Assembly: GCA_029287105.1 (NCBI GenBank)
Contig: JARFRT010000522.1
Location: 1-5,678, forward strand
Direction of reading: 5' to 3'
Length of the DNA stretch: 5,678 nt
Source: Akkermansiaceae bacterium
Lineage (GTDB): Bacteria; Verrucomicrobiota; Verrucomicrobiia; Verrucomicrobiales; Akkermansiaceae
Numbering within the stretch: the first letter of the stretch is position 1; the number at the start of each line of letters is the position of its first letter. Under the pieces are notes generated by a model that searched no databases, was not told the DNA's origin, and saw only the letters and a program-made list of their open reading frames with translations. The translations under genes were made by a program, and so were the position numbers. Below, piece after piece: positions 1 through 5,678 of the stretch.

Positions 1-75
1 GCCCTCACTTGGTCTTGAATTGACCACGCCCGGCACCCATGGTGCGCCGCTCAATCCATCGAATATGTCTCGCCG

Positions 76-89
76 GTATCGCCCGATAC
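76..89. promoter_or_regulatory. Perfect 6-bp palindrome with 2-bp centre, possible operator
   Basis: The arms GTATCG and CGATAC are perfectly complementary around a CC centre. The site lies about 115 bp upstream of the ATG at 204 and 6 bp before the tandem 11-bp repeat. Its dyad form and place fit a regulator binding site, but no regulator or promoter hexamers could be matched to it, so the role is inference. Confidence 0.3.
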
Positions 90-95
90 GTATTC

Positions 96-128
96 TTCTG
101 CAATACTTCTGCAATACTTCTGCAATAG
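96..128. repeat. Three tandem 11-bp repeats (TTCTGCAATAC)
   Basis: The units are 96-106, 107-117 and 118-128. The first two are identical and the third differs only in its last base (G for C). The array ends 75 bp upstream of the secreted DUF6288-type gene. An 11-bp period is close to one helical turn, so each unit would face the same side of the DNA, as is seen in some iterated operators. It could equally be a simple slippage array with no function. Confidence 0.8.
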
Positions 129-203
129 TATGGCTCGCAGCCACGTATCCCCATCGCTAATCCTTTTGCGCCTCTACCTCTGACCCACTTAACATCATCC
201 GCC

Positions 204-2609
204 ATGACCCGCACCATCCTGCTCCTATTCACCAGCGCACTGCTGGCACTGCCCGCCGCCCACGCCCGCAAGCCCAAACAGCCGCTGCCTCATCCGGACT
301 TCACCCAAGGCGACGCGATCCCCAAAGCAGCCCCCCACGACTGGACGCTAGGCGCCACCGGCGCACGCGGCTGGATGTATACCAACAACATGGAAACCAC
401 CAAGGCCCGCCAGATTTGCATCACCGAGGTGGCTAAAGGGTCGCCCGCAGACGGCGTGCTGGCCACCGGCGATGTGATCCTCGGTATCGGCAAGGAGCCG
501 TTTACCTCCGACCCGCGCCCGGCCTTCGGCAAAGCGCTGACCGCTGCGGAGTCGGATGCCGGCAAAGGAGCACTCCGACTGCTGCGCTGGCGTGGTGGCG
601 ATACCACCACCGTGACCGTGAAGCTTCCGGTGCTCGGCACCTACAGCGCGACGGCACCCTACGATTGCCCGAAATCCACACAGATCCTCACGCAAGGGTG
701 CGAAGCGCTGGCGCGGAGAGTGGCCGCCGCGGAATACAGGCCGAATCCGATTTCGCGTTCGCTCAACGCCTTGGCGCTGCTGGCCAGTGGTGACGAGCGC
801 TACCTACCGGTCCTAAAGAAGGAAGCCGAATGGGCGTCCAACTACGAGGTGGAACGTTTCAGCGTCTGGTACTACGGCTACGTCATCACCTACCTCGCCG
901 AATACGTGATGGCCACCGACGATCAATCGGTGATGCCGGGACTGCAGCGCCTCGCACTGGCGTCGGCCAGAGGCCAAAGCAAGGTCGGCTCATGGGGCCA
1001 CAAGTTCGCCGACAAAAATGGCCGACTGGTCGGCTACGGGATGATGAACGCGCCGGGTGTGCCGCTCACGATCTCGCTGGTGCTGGCGCAAAAAGCCGGC
1101 GTCAATGACCCGGAAGTCGTTGAGGCCATCGAGCGCAGCGCCAAGCTGCTTCGCTTCTACATCGGCAAGGGCGCCGTGCCCTATGGCGACCACAGCCCGT
1201 GGATGCAAAGCCATGAGGACAACGGCAAATGCGGCATGGCCGCCGTGCTGTTCAACCTCCTCAAAGAAGAAAAGGGTGCCCGGTTCTTCTCCCAAATGAG
1301 CCTGGCATCGCACGGCGCGGAACGCGACACCGGCCACACCGGCAATTTCTGGAACATGACCTGGGCGATGCCCGGAGTGAACCAGTCCGGCCCGCAAGCA
1401 ACCGGCGCGTGGATGCAGGAGTTCGGCTCCTGGTATTACGACCTCGCCCGCGGACACAACGGACTCTACCGCCACCTCGGCCCACCCCAGCCGAAAAACG
1501 ACGCCACCGCCTCGTGGGATGCCAGCGGCACCTACCTGCTGGCCTACGCCATGCCACTGAAAAAGCTGGTCATCACCGGCAAAGTGCCTGCCGCCACACC
1601 ACAACTGAATGCCACCGGGGCACAGGCCATCATCCATGACGGATACGGCTGGAGCCAGGGCGACAAGCACAGCCACTACGACAAGCTGCCCGTTGAAGAG
1701 TTGATCAATCGCCTCAGCAGTTGGTCACCGATCGTGCGTGAGCGCGCGGCCGTGGCGCTGGGCCGACGCAAGGCCGCTCCGATCAAACCCCTGATCGCCC
1801 TGCTCGAATCCAGCTCACTCGAATCACGGCTCGGTGCCTGCCAGGCGATCACCCGGATCGGCCCCAAGGCAGCCGCGGCCGTGCCCACGCTGCGTGAGAC
1901 GCTCAAGGCTGACGACCTGTGGCTGCGGGTCAGCGCCGCCAATGCGCTGACCGGGATTGGCGAAGCCGCAAAATCGACCACCCCCGACCTACTGAAGATG
2001 GTGGCCCGTGAACCTAGCGCAGAAGACCCGCGCGGGATGGAACAACGCTTCCTATGCTTCGCCCTGTTCAACGGGCGCAGCGGATTTCTCAGCAAGTCAC
2101 TCGATGGAGTCGACCGCGACCTGCTCTTTGCCGCGGTGCGTGCCGGACTGAAGAATCAAGACGGTCGTGTCCGCCACATCCTGGTGAAGGTGTATGAAAA
2201 CCTGCCCGTCAAGGAGCTGAAGACACTCCTGCCGGAAATCCACACCGCGGTGGTCGAGCCCGCACCCAGCGGTATCATGTTCGCCAACGACATTCGCATC
2301 GAAGGGCTGCGACGACTCAGCGAGTGGCACATCGAAGAGGGGATCGACGCCTGCATCGACTACCTCTCTAACCAGAACCACTGGCAAAGCGAGAAGCGCA
2401 CCCCGATCCTGTTGGGGTTCCTCCAAAGCTACGGCGCACACGCCAAACGCACCATCCCCGACCTCGAGCGCCTCGCCGCCCATTTCGAAGCCGGCAAACC
2501 GCATTACTTCCCGGCCCACCTCAGCAAAAACAAGGCCAAGATGGTGCGCGTCGCGATCGAGCAGATCAAGGCCAGCAACGAACGCCCGAAGCTGATCTCC
2601 ATCCGCTGA
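204..2609 (+). CDS. Secreted DUF6288-type protein with PDZ-like domain and HEAT repeats
   Basis: This 801-residue exported protein has no known enzymatic role. Residues 1-21 form a signal peptide: a short basic start, a Leu-rich core, and cleavage after AHA. Residues about 47-145 resemble a PDZ fold, with WTLGATGARGW, then the KGSPADGVLATGDVILGIG segment typical of PDZ carboxylate loops. The GTYSATAPYDCPKS segment follows at about 145-158. Residues about 160-490 are rich in helices and aromatics and resemble the alpha/alpha toroid of terpenoid-cyclase-like folds, as in DUF6288 proteins of Verrucomicrobiota and Planctomycetota. Residues about 495-600 carry HEAT-type helical repeats (SPIVRERAAVALGRRKAAP, then two more), and a helical tail reaches the end. 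The ATG at 204 is chosen because the signal peptide begins there, although no Shine-Dalgarno sequence precedes it. G+C is high (about 62% in sampled stretches), unlike the next gene. The family call comes from recalled sequence features. Function and ligand are unknown. Confidence 0.85.
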   Translation: MTRTILLLFTSALLALPAAHARKPKQPLPHPDFTQGDAIPKAAPHDWTLGATGARGWMYTNNMETTKARQICITEVAKGSPADGVLATGDVILGIGKEPFTSDPRPAFGKALTAAESDAGKGALRLLRWRGGDTTTVTVKLPVLGTYSATAPYDCPKSTQILTQGCEALARRVAAAEYRPNPISRSLNALALLASGDERYLPVLKKEAEWASNYEVERFSVWYYGYVITYLAEYVMATDDQSVMPGLQRLALASARGQSKVGSWGHKFADKNGRLVGYGMMNAPGVPLTISLVLAQKAGVNDPEVVEAIERSAKLLRFYIGKGAVPYGDHSPWMQSHEDNGKCGMAAVLFNLLKEEKGARFFSQMSLASHGAERDTGHTGNFWNMTWAMPGVNQSGPQATGAWMQEFGSWYYDLARGHNGLYRHLGPPQPKNDATASWDASGTYLLAYAMPLKKLVITGKVPAATPQLNATGAQAIIHDGYGWSQGDKHSHYDKLPVEELINRLSSWSPIVRERAAVALGRRKAAPIKPLIALLESSSLESRLGACQAITRIGPKAAAAVPTLRETLKADDLWLRVSAANALTGIGEAAKSTTPDLLKMVAREPSAEDPRGMEQRFLCFALFNGRSGFLSKSLDGVDRDLLFAAVRAGLKNQDGRVRHILVKVYENLPVKELKTLLPEIHTAVVEPAPSGIMFANDIRIEGLRRLSEWHIEEGIDACIDYLSNQNHWQSEKRTPILLGFLQSYGAHAKRTIPDLERLAAHFEAGKPHYFPAHLSKNKAKMVRVAIEQIKASNERPKLISIR

Positions 2610-2780
2610 TGGACAACAACGGCCTGATCCATCACTGCGGGCAACTGCATGCTGGTAGCACCGCCCCCCTCGACCCTGAAAATCATCAAAACAAGAGAAT
2701 TCAATAACAGTCGACCATGAGTCACCACTCGTTATAGGTGTTCTACTTACGATAGTTTCCTCAGTTGAAAACAGGTTGGA

Positions 2781-2802
2781 TTCGGCTCCCCTCGCCTCCA
2801 CC
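2781..2802 (+). other. tmRNA (ssrA) 3'-end-like fragment, possible integration scar
   Basis: The 22 bases read as a T-loop (TTCGGCT), the 3' strand of a T-stem (CCCCT), the 3' strand of an acceptor stem (CGCCTCC) and ACC, in the order and spacing of a bacterial tmRNA 3' end. The upstream T-stem strand at 2776-2780 (TTGGA) pairs at only about two of five positions, so no functional tRNA-like domain is formed. The rest of a tmRNA is absent. Many integrases use the ssrA 3' end as attachment site, and integration leaves a copy of just this part. The resemblance is seen in the sequence. That it is an att remnant is inference, and a dispersed repeat carrying this motif is the main alternative. Confidence 0.45.
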
Positions 2803-2845
2803 GTCCTACGTCTGAGCTCCGCAGGAGTCCAGACATAGGATGGTG
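2799..2845. repeat. 47-bp imperfect inverted repeat
   Basis: Arms 2799-2814 and 2830-2845 pair over 16 positions with one C/A mismatch and one G-T pair. Inside them, CTCC (2817-2820) and GGAG (2824-2827) form a small apical stem with a 3-nt loop. The left arm begins within the CCACC end of the tmRNA-like stretch and the right arm ends in GGTG, so the two features are fused. No T-run follows, so it is not a normal intrinsic terminator. It may be a copy of a dispersed palindromic repeat. Confidence 0.7.
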
Positions 2846-2892
2846 CCGCGCCGTAAGCGGAGCGATGAAGAATCAAGAAGACGGGATTAAAA

Positions 2893-2915
2893 CGTTTTTA
2901 AAAACGGGCTGCCCG
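2893..2915 (-). repeat. 14-bp perfect palindrome overlapping a G+C hairpin (possible - strand terminator)
   Basis: CGTTTTTAAAAACG at 2893-2906 is a perfect palindrome. It overlaps CGGGC-T-GCCCG at 2905-2915. On the - strand this reads as a short G+C-rich hairpin followed at once by five T, the form of a weak intrinsic terminator for leftward transcripts. No - strand gene in view needs it. The + strand lacks a T-run after the hairpin. The stem is only 4-5 bp, so function is uncertain. Confidence 0.4.
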
Positions 2916-2964
2916 TGGCATAAGGACATGATATCTAAGGCTTAACCACTAACAATACAACATC

Positions 2965-4386
2965 GTGAAAAGAATCGTTTTTTTACTCATTTGCTTATGG
3001 CTATCACCCACAATGGCGGTGAAAGCACAGAATTATCAGAACACCTGGGAGTCCCTGGACAAGCGGCCGATTCCAGCCTGGTTTGAGAATGCTAAATTTG
3101 GCATTTTGGTTTGTTGGGGTCCCTATTCCGTTCCTTCCTGGCGGCGGTTAGAAGCACGGAAATTTGGATCGTATGCCGAGTGGTACTACGCATCGGTCAT
3201 GGATAATGAGAGCAATGGGGGGAAAGCTTTCCATGAGGCCAATTACGGCAAGGACTTTGAATACCGTCAATTTGCGCCACTGTTTCGGGCCGAGTTGTGG
3301 GACCCCGATAGGTGGGCCCGTGTCTTTAAAGATGCCGGGGCCCGCTATGTGGTACTGACCGCCAAATATCACGACGGCTACTCGCTGTGGCCTACAAAGG
3401 TGCCGCATAAAAAAGATTGGAACAGCATGAATGTTGGCCCCAAGCGCGATTTGGTGGGCGATTTGACCAAGGCGGTGCGTAATGCCGGTTTGAAAATGGG
3501 GCTGTATTACTCGATTCCGGATTGGGAATCCGTGCCACTGAGTAATGGTGAGTACCAGATAAACCAGAAAGCCGTGGACAAATATGGAGTCGACTTGAAA
3601 ACCTACGTCAACGAGATCTGCAACCCCCAATTGAAAGAATTGGTTTTAAATTACAAACCGTCGGTGATCTTTGCGGATGCCGGCGAATGGACTTATGACG
3701 ATGAGTTCTGGAAAACCAAAGAGTTGTTAAGTTGGCTCTATAATGATTCTCCGGTCAAGGACGAGATCGTTGTGAATGACCGGTTTTTCAAAGGCATGCC
3801 CGGCAAGCATGGTGATTATGCCTCCAGTGAATATGCTGATGTTGAAGTGGGTTCGCGGCCCTGGGAAGAAAGCCGTGGCATGGGTGGGTCTTATGGCTAT
3901 AACCGTACGGAGAACCTTCACGACTACCAATCATCAGAGCAACTGATCCACGAACTGATCGATGTGGTTAGCCGCGGAGGCAATATGCTGTTGAATGTTG
4001 GCCCTACAGCCGATGGCCGCATTCCTGTCATTCAGCAGCAGCGCCTCCATGACATTGGACAATGGCTCAAGACAAATGGCGAGGCTATCTACAATACAAG
4101 GAAGCACTCGGTTGCTGGTATCAAGAGTGCCGGCCAGCAGCTCTATTTCACGTCCAAGAACAATGACCTCTATTGCATTTTCACGAGATGGCATGACTCC
4201 GTGGAAGTAGATTGGGCAACGGGAAATGATGTGAAAAATGTCAGCCTCTTGGGGTATGACGGAGGAATCACATGGAGGATCACGGAGGGGAACAAGTTAA
4301 CGGTTGAAATCCCCAAAATTACGATCGAAAAAATTCCTTGCTTGCACGCCTGGTCGCTCAAAATAGAACGACACAAAACAGAATAA
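2965..4386 (+). CDS. Secreted alpha-L-fucosidase, glycoside hydrolase family GH29
   Basis: The enzyme would remove terminal alpha-L-fucose from glycans by the retaining mechanism of GH29, in the periplasm or outside the cell. The 473-residue product starts at GTG with a signal peptide (MKRIVFLLICLWLS, cleavage near VKA/Q at 20-21). The family barrel spans about 28-375: KFGILVCWGPYS (44-55), AEWYY (71-75), KYHDGYSLWP (134-143), the GLYYSIPDW segment (179-187), and KPSVIFADAGEW, with Asp238 as predicted nucleophile. NDRF (271-274) and GDYASSEY follow, with Glu289 as likely acid/base. WE...SYGYNR (300-314) and RGGNMLLNVGPTADGRIP (337-354) complete it. A small beta-rich C-terminal domain follows from about 383. 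The length is normal. The usual His of the HWG motif is Cys50 here. No Shine-Dalgarno sequence precedes the start. G+C is about 50% and codons are more A/T-ending than in the gene upstream, suggesting a different origin. The substrate cannot be told from sequence alone. Confidence 0.95.
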   Translation: MKRIVFLLICLWLSPTMAVKAQNYQNTWESLDKRPIPAWFENAKFGILVCWGPYSVPSWRRLEARKFGSYAEWYYASVMDNESNGGKAFHEANYGKDFEYRQFAPLFRAELWDPDRWARVFKDAGARYVVLTAKYHDGYSLWPTKVPHKKDWNSMNVGPKRDLVGDLTKAVRNAGLKMGLYYSIPDWESVPLSNGEYQINQKAVDKYGVDLKTYVNEICNPQLKELVLNYKPSVIFADAGEWTYDDEFWKTKELLSWLYNDSPVKDEIVVNDRFFKGMPGKHGDYASSEYADVEVGSRPWEESRGMGGSYGYNRTENLHDYQSSEQLIHELIDVVSRGGNMLLNVGPTADGRIPVIQQQRLHDIGQWLKTNGEAIYNTRKHSVAGIKSAGQQLYFTSKNNDLYCIFTRWHDSVEVDWATGNDVKNVSLLGYDGGITWRITEGNKLTVEIPKITIEKIPCLHAWSLKIERHKTE

Positions 4387-4415
4387 ATCATATCCTTGGG
4401 TGACTGTTAATAAAT

Positions 4416-4442
4416 CCCGCACGGCCGCGCCGTCGGGGTTTT
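4416..4442 (+). terminator. Intrinsic terminator of the fucosidase gene
   Basis: CCCG (4416-4419) pairs with CGGG (4434-4437) and ACGGC (4421-4425) pairs with GCCGT (4429-4433), with a single bulged C at 4420 and a CGC loop. G and then TTTT follow. It begins 30 bases after the stop codon at 4384-4386. AAA just before the stem would give the opposite strand a short T-run, so it may act in both directions. Confidence 0.75.
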
Positions 4443-4474
4443 GATGAGCCTTTCATTCACTCGGCCTGTTATGA

Positions 4475-4668
4475 ACCCCAAAGGGGGTATTTTAACGAAT
4501 CCCAGGGCAACGCCCTGGGATGGTTACGGTCTCTACCTGAGCCCTGCCGGGGTGCCCTGAATCATCAGGCCGGCACCCAATTAAGCCGCCCCGTCAGGGC
4601 TCATCGGTAAAGAGACCATCTTGACCCAGGGCGCTGCCCCGGGCTGCGATAGATCGCACCTTTGGTGC
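4475..4668. repeat. 194-bp concentric near-palindrome (inverted pair of REP-like units or MITE-like element)
   Basis: Matching parts are arranged symmetrically about position 4571-4572. Outermost are small AAA/TTT-loop hairpins at 4475-4488 (ACCCC/GGGGT) and 4656-4668 (GCACC/GGTGC). Next are 19-bp hairpins at 4501-4519 and 4625-4643; one is the reverse complement of the other at 17 of 19 positions, and each also folds on itself. Next come GGTCTCT (4528-4534) and AGAGACC (4611-4617), then 14-bp arms at 4539-4552 and 4589-4602 (13 of 14). In the centre are GGGTGCC (4550-4556) with GGCACCC (4572-4578), and CCTGA with TCAGG. The design fits two copies of a REP-like unit in inverted orientation, or a small non-autonomous element. 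No transposase or clear target-site duplication is visible. The right end lies on the start of the barrel gene. Confidence 0.8.
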
Positions 4669-5289
4669 TTAAGCCAGCGCCATTCGGGTTGGCCCTCGGC
4701 CTCGCTACGGCAACTTATGCCGGTGAAACCCCATCCGCGAAAAAAAATCATCGCCCCACCTGAACGCTCCTGCGAGTGGTCATGGATTGCCGGCGCATCG
4801 ATCGGTGAACTTAACGACTTCGATGAAGCCATGTACACACTGCACGCCGGCAAAGAACGCACGTGCCCGGGCAGCAACCACACCGACGCCTTCTATCTGG
4901 AGGTCGGCCTCACCAGTACAGATGAATCGATGCTTATTCGAGGACTCGATAATCCTATCAACTACGACATCGATATTATTCCGATCACACTCAACTACAA
5001 AAGAGAGTACAGCTTAACCAGTAACTTGAATTACTACTTGGGTGCCGGTGCCGGCGTTGCCATCACTGACATCAAGCTCAGCTCAGCAAGCGGCAGCAAC
5101 TCGGCTGATGAGACCAGTTTCTACGGGCACATCTTCGCGGGCATCGTCTATGACCTGAATGAACGCTTTGAAATCTTTGGTGGTGCACGCTACATCTTCA
5201 TGGACGGCCAGTTCCCATCGCTCGGATCTGTCGAAACAGATCTCGACGGCGATGTCCTCTTTGAAATCGGCGCGCGTCTCAGCTTCTAA
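4665..5289 (+). CDS. Outer-membrane beta-barrel protein, frame broken between signal peptide and barrel
   Basis: The barrel part (frame of the stop at 5287-5289, open from before 4621) has alternating hydrophobic and aromatic strands: WSWIAGASIGELN, DAFYLEVGLTS, IDIIPITLNYKREY, NYYLGAGAGVAI, FYGHIFAGIVYDL, FEIFGGARYIFM and the closing LFEIGARLSF. It ends in Phe, the usual signal for the BAM machinery. The size suits an eight-strand OmpA/OmpW-like barrel. In this frame the N-terminus is repeat-derived sequence or, from the ATG at 4717, has no signal peptide. A good signal peptide lies in another frame: GTG at 4665 gives MLKPAPFGLALGLATATYA, then GETPSAKK, with cleavage after TYA. That frame stops at 4761-4763 after 32 codons. 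Removing one A from the eight at 4740-4747 joins both parts into 207 residues. It may be a recent pseudogene, a slippage-expressed gene or a base-call error. I see no promoter or Shine-Dalgarno sequence, only the palindrome. The ligand is unknown. Confidence 0.7.
4740..4747 (+). other. A8 run joining signal-peptide frame to barrel frame
   Basis: Eight consecutive A follow GCG. With seven A the sequence would read GCG AAA AAA ATC ATC GCC, joining GETPSA-KK to IIAPPE without a break. With eight, the signal-peptide frame runs to a TGA at 4761-4763. Runs of this length are prone to polymerase slippage, both in transcription and in sequencing, so the site may be a mutation, an expression switch or an error. 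Confidence 0.65.
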
Positions 5290-5316
5290 ACCAATCACTC
5301 AAATTTCATTCACCAT

Positions 5317-5353
5317 GACGGCACAGTTTTATAACTGTGCCGTCGTTGTTTTT
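5317..5353 (+). terminator. Strong intrinsic terminator after the barrel gene
   Basis: GACGGCACAGTT (5317-5328) and AACTGTGCCGTC (5333-5344) are perfect 12-bp arms around a TTAT loop, followed by G, TTG and TTTTT. It starts 27 bases after the stop codon at 5287-5289. An intact terminator suggests the barrel gene was expressed until recently, or still is. Confidence 0.92.
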
Positions 5354-5678
5354 ACTAATGATCTGGCATACCCGTCATCCTGGAGCCGGCAGTTGGTGCG
5401 TCAGCGATCAACGCAGCGACTCATGATGGGAATGCACGGGGCTTCATCGGCTTGCCGTTTTGCAAAAGAACGAAACGGCATCTCTCTAGCGGGTTTTTTA
5501 CCACTTACCTCCCGGAATGCGTGTGGATATCGCCGCGCGCATTTTTTTCGCGGTTCTCCGGTCCCCGTCAAGGGAGCAGGGATTCGCCATGGCACCGGTA
5601 ATGGGCCATCCGATTAATCGCCTGACGGCAATCATTATGTCTCGGTCCTGAAGTGCTCCAAGATGCACGCTCTTGCGC
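5354..5678. other. Gene-free stretch with small hairpins
   Basis: I find no protein-like + strand frame and no recognisable RNA gene. Seen directly are a perfect 8-bp stem with a 12-nt loop at 5453-5480 (TGCCGTTT/AAACGGCA), a T6 run after AGCGGG at 5494-5499, CCGCG/CGCGG around an AT-rich loop at 5533-5553, and the palindrome CGATTAATCG at 5611-5620. A - strand frame is open from the window edge to a stop at 5498-5500 (about 59 codons) but matches nothing I know. The stretch could be a leader of a gene beyond the window or the tail of a - strand gene. Confidence 0.5.

Larger units (their letters stand above)
2610..2964. other. Gene-free gap of 355 bp with tmRNA-end-like scar and palindromes
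   Basis: No reading frame here looks like a protein, and I see no convincing terminator after the DUF6288-type gene. The first 170 bp show nothing recognisable. From about 2781 the gap is a chain of structured pieces: a tmRNA-3'-end-like stretch, a 47-bp inverted repeat running out of it, and a palindrome cluster at 2893-2915. The last 50 bp before the fucosidase are A-rich and lack both a Shine-Dalgarno sequence and clear promoter hexamers. The gap coincides with a fall in G+C and a change in codon use, so it is a candidate junction between segments of different origin. Confidence 0.7.

Noticed and set aside
5..277. 90-codon - strand frame across the leader of the first gene
   Set aside because: It overlaps the signal-peptide codons of a clear + strand gene and resembles no family. 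Parts encode the tandem 11-bp units rather than protein-like sequence.
990..1676. 228-codon - strand frame inside the DUF6288-type gene
   Set aside because: It is a long antisense frame produced by the high-G+C third positions of the true gene. Its translation shows no recognisable motif.
2700..2803. A complete tmRNA gene
   Set aside because: Only the last 22 bases resemble tmRNA. There is no 5' tRNA-like half, no tag reading frame and no paired T-stem.
2097..2876. 259-codon - strand frame over the end of the first gene and the gap
   Set aside because: Most of it is antisense to the HEAT-repeat gene and the rest passes through the inverted repeat. The composition is not protein-like.
4475..4668. 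CRISPR array
   Set aside because: The repeated parts are inverted and nested around a single centre, not direct repeats with regular unique spacers.
4621..4716. TTG at 4621 as the true start of the barrel gene
   Set aside because: The first codons translate the palindromic element, give no signal peptide and do not resemble an exported protein N-terminus. The frame is only accidentally open there.
5453..5499. Intrinsic terminator or small RNA end formed by the 5453-5480 hairpin and T6 run
   Set aside because: The T-run begins 13 bases after the stem and the loop is 12 nt, so the spacing does not fit an intrinsic terminator. No matching promoter or structured RNA upstream was recognised.
5159..5617. 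152-codon + strand frame overlapping the barrel gene end
   Set aside because: It starts inside the barrel codons, runs through the strong terminator and encodes Ser/Arg-rich sequence without motifs.

Overview
The window looks like a piece of a PVC-group bacterial chromosome, most likely Verrucomicrobiota (possibly Kiritimatiellota or Lentisphaerota). The grounds are a secreted DUF6288-type protein next to a secreted family GH29 fucosidase, a start region without Shine-Dalgarno sequences, and dense palindromic repeats between genes. All three recognisable genes lie on the + strand, are separated by long gaps, and encode exported proteins.

Layout. Positions 1-203 are a non-coding leader with a perfect small palindrome (76-89) and three tandem 11-bp units (96-128). 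Positions 204-2609 encode an 801-residue secreted protein with a PDZ-like domain, an alpha/alpha-toroid-like middle and C-terminal HEAT-type repeats. Positions 2610-2964 are a gene-free gap. It holds a 22-bp stretch resembling the 3' end of a tmRNA gene, a 47-bp inverted repeat and a further palindrome cluster. Positions 2965-4386 encode a GH29 alpha-L-fucosidase with a GTG start, followed by an intrinsic terminator (4416-4442). Positions 4475-4668 form one concentric, near-palindromic element of about 194 bp. It ends on the start of the third gene (about 4665-5289), an outer-membrane beta-barrel protein whose signal peptide and barrel lie in different frames across a run of eight A. A perfect 12-bp-stem terminator (5317-5353) ends that gene. 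Nothing convincing is encoded in 5354-5678.

How it may work together. The fucosidase suggests degradation of fucose-containing glycans (fucoidan, mucin or similar) outside the cytoplasm, and DUF6288-type proteins are seen beside glycan-degradation genes in this phylum. The base composition changes from roughly 62% G+C in the first gene to about 50% in the fucosidase. The tmRNA-end-like sequence lies exactly in that gap, so the fucosidase may have arrived separately. The barrel gene appears unrelated in function and has probably been damaged, or re-wired, by the palindromic element that abuts it.

The most noteworthy observations are the 194-bp concentric palindrome invading a gene start, the split signal peptide and barrel across A8, the tmRNA-3'-end-like scar at a composition boundary, and a Cys in place of the usual active-site His in the fucosidase.
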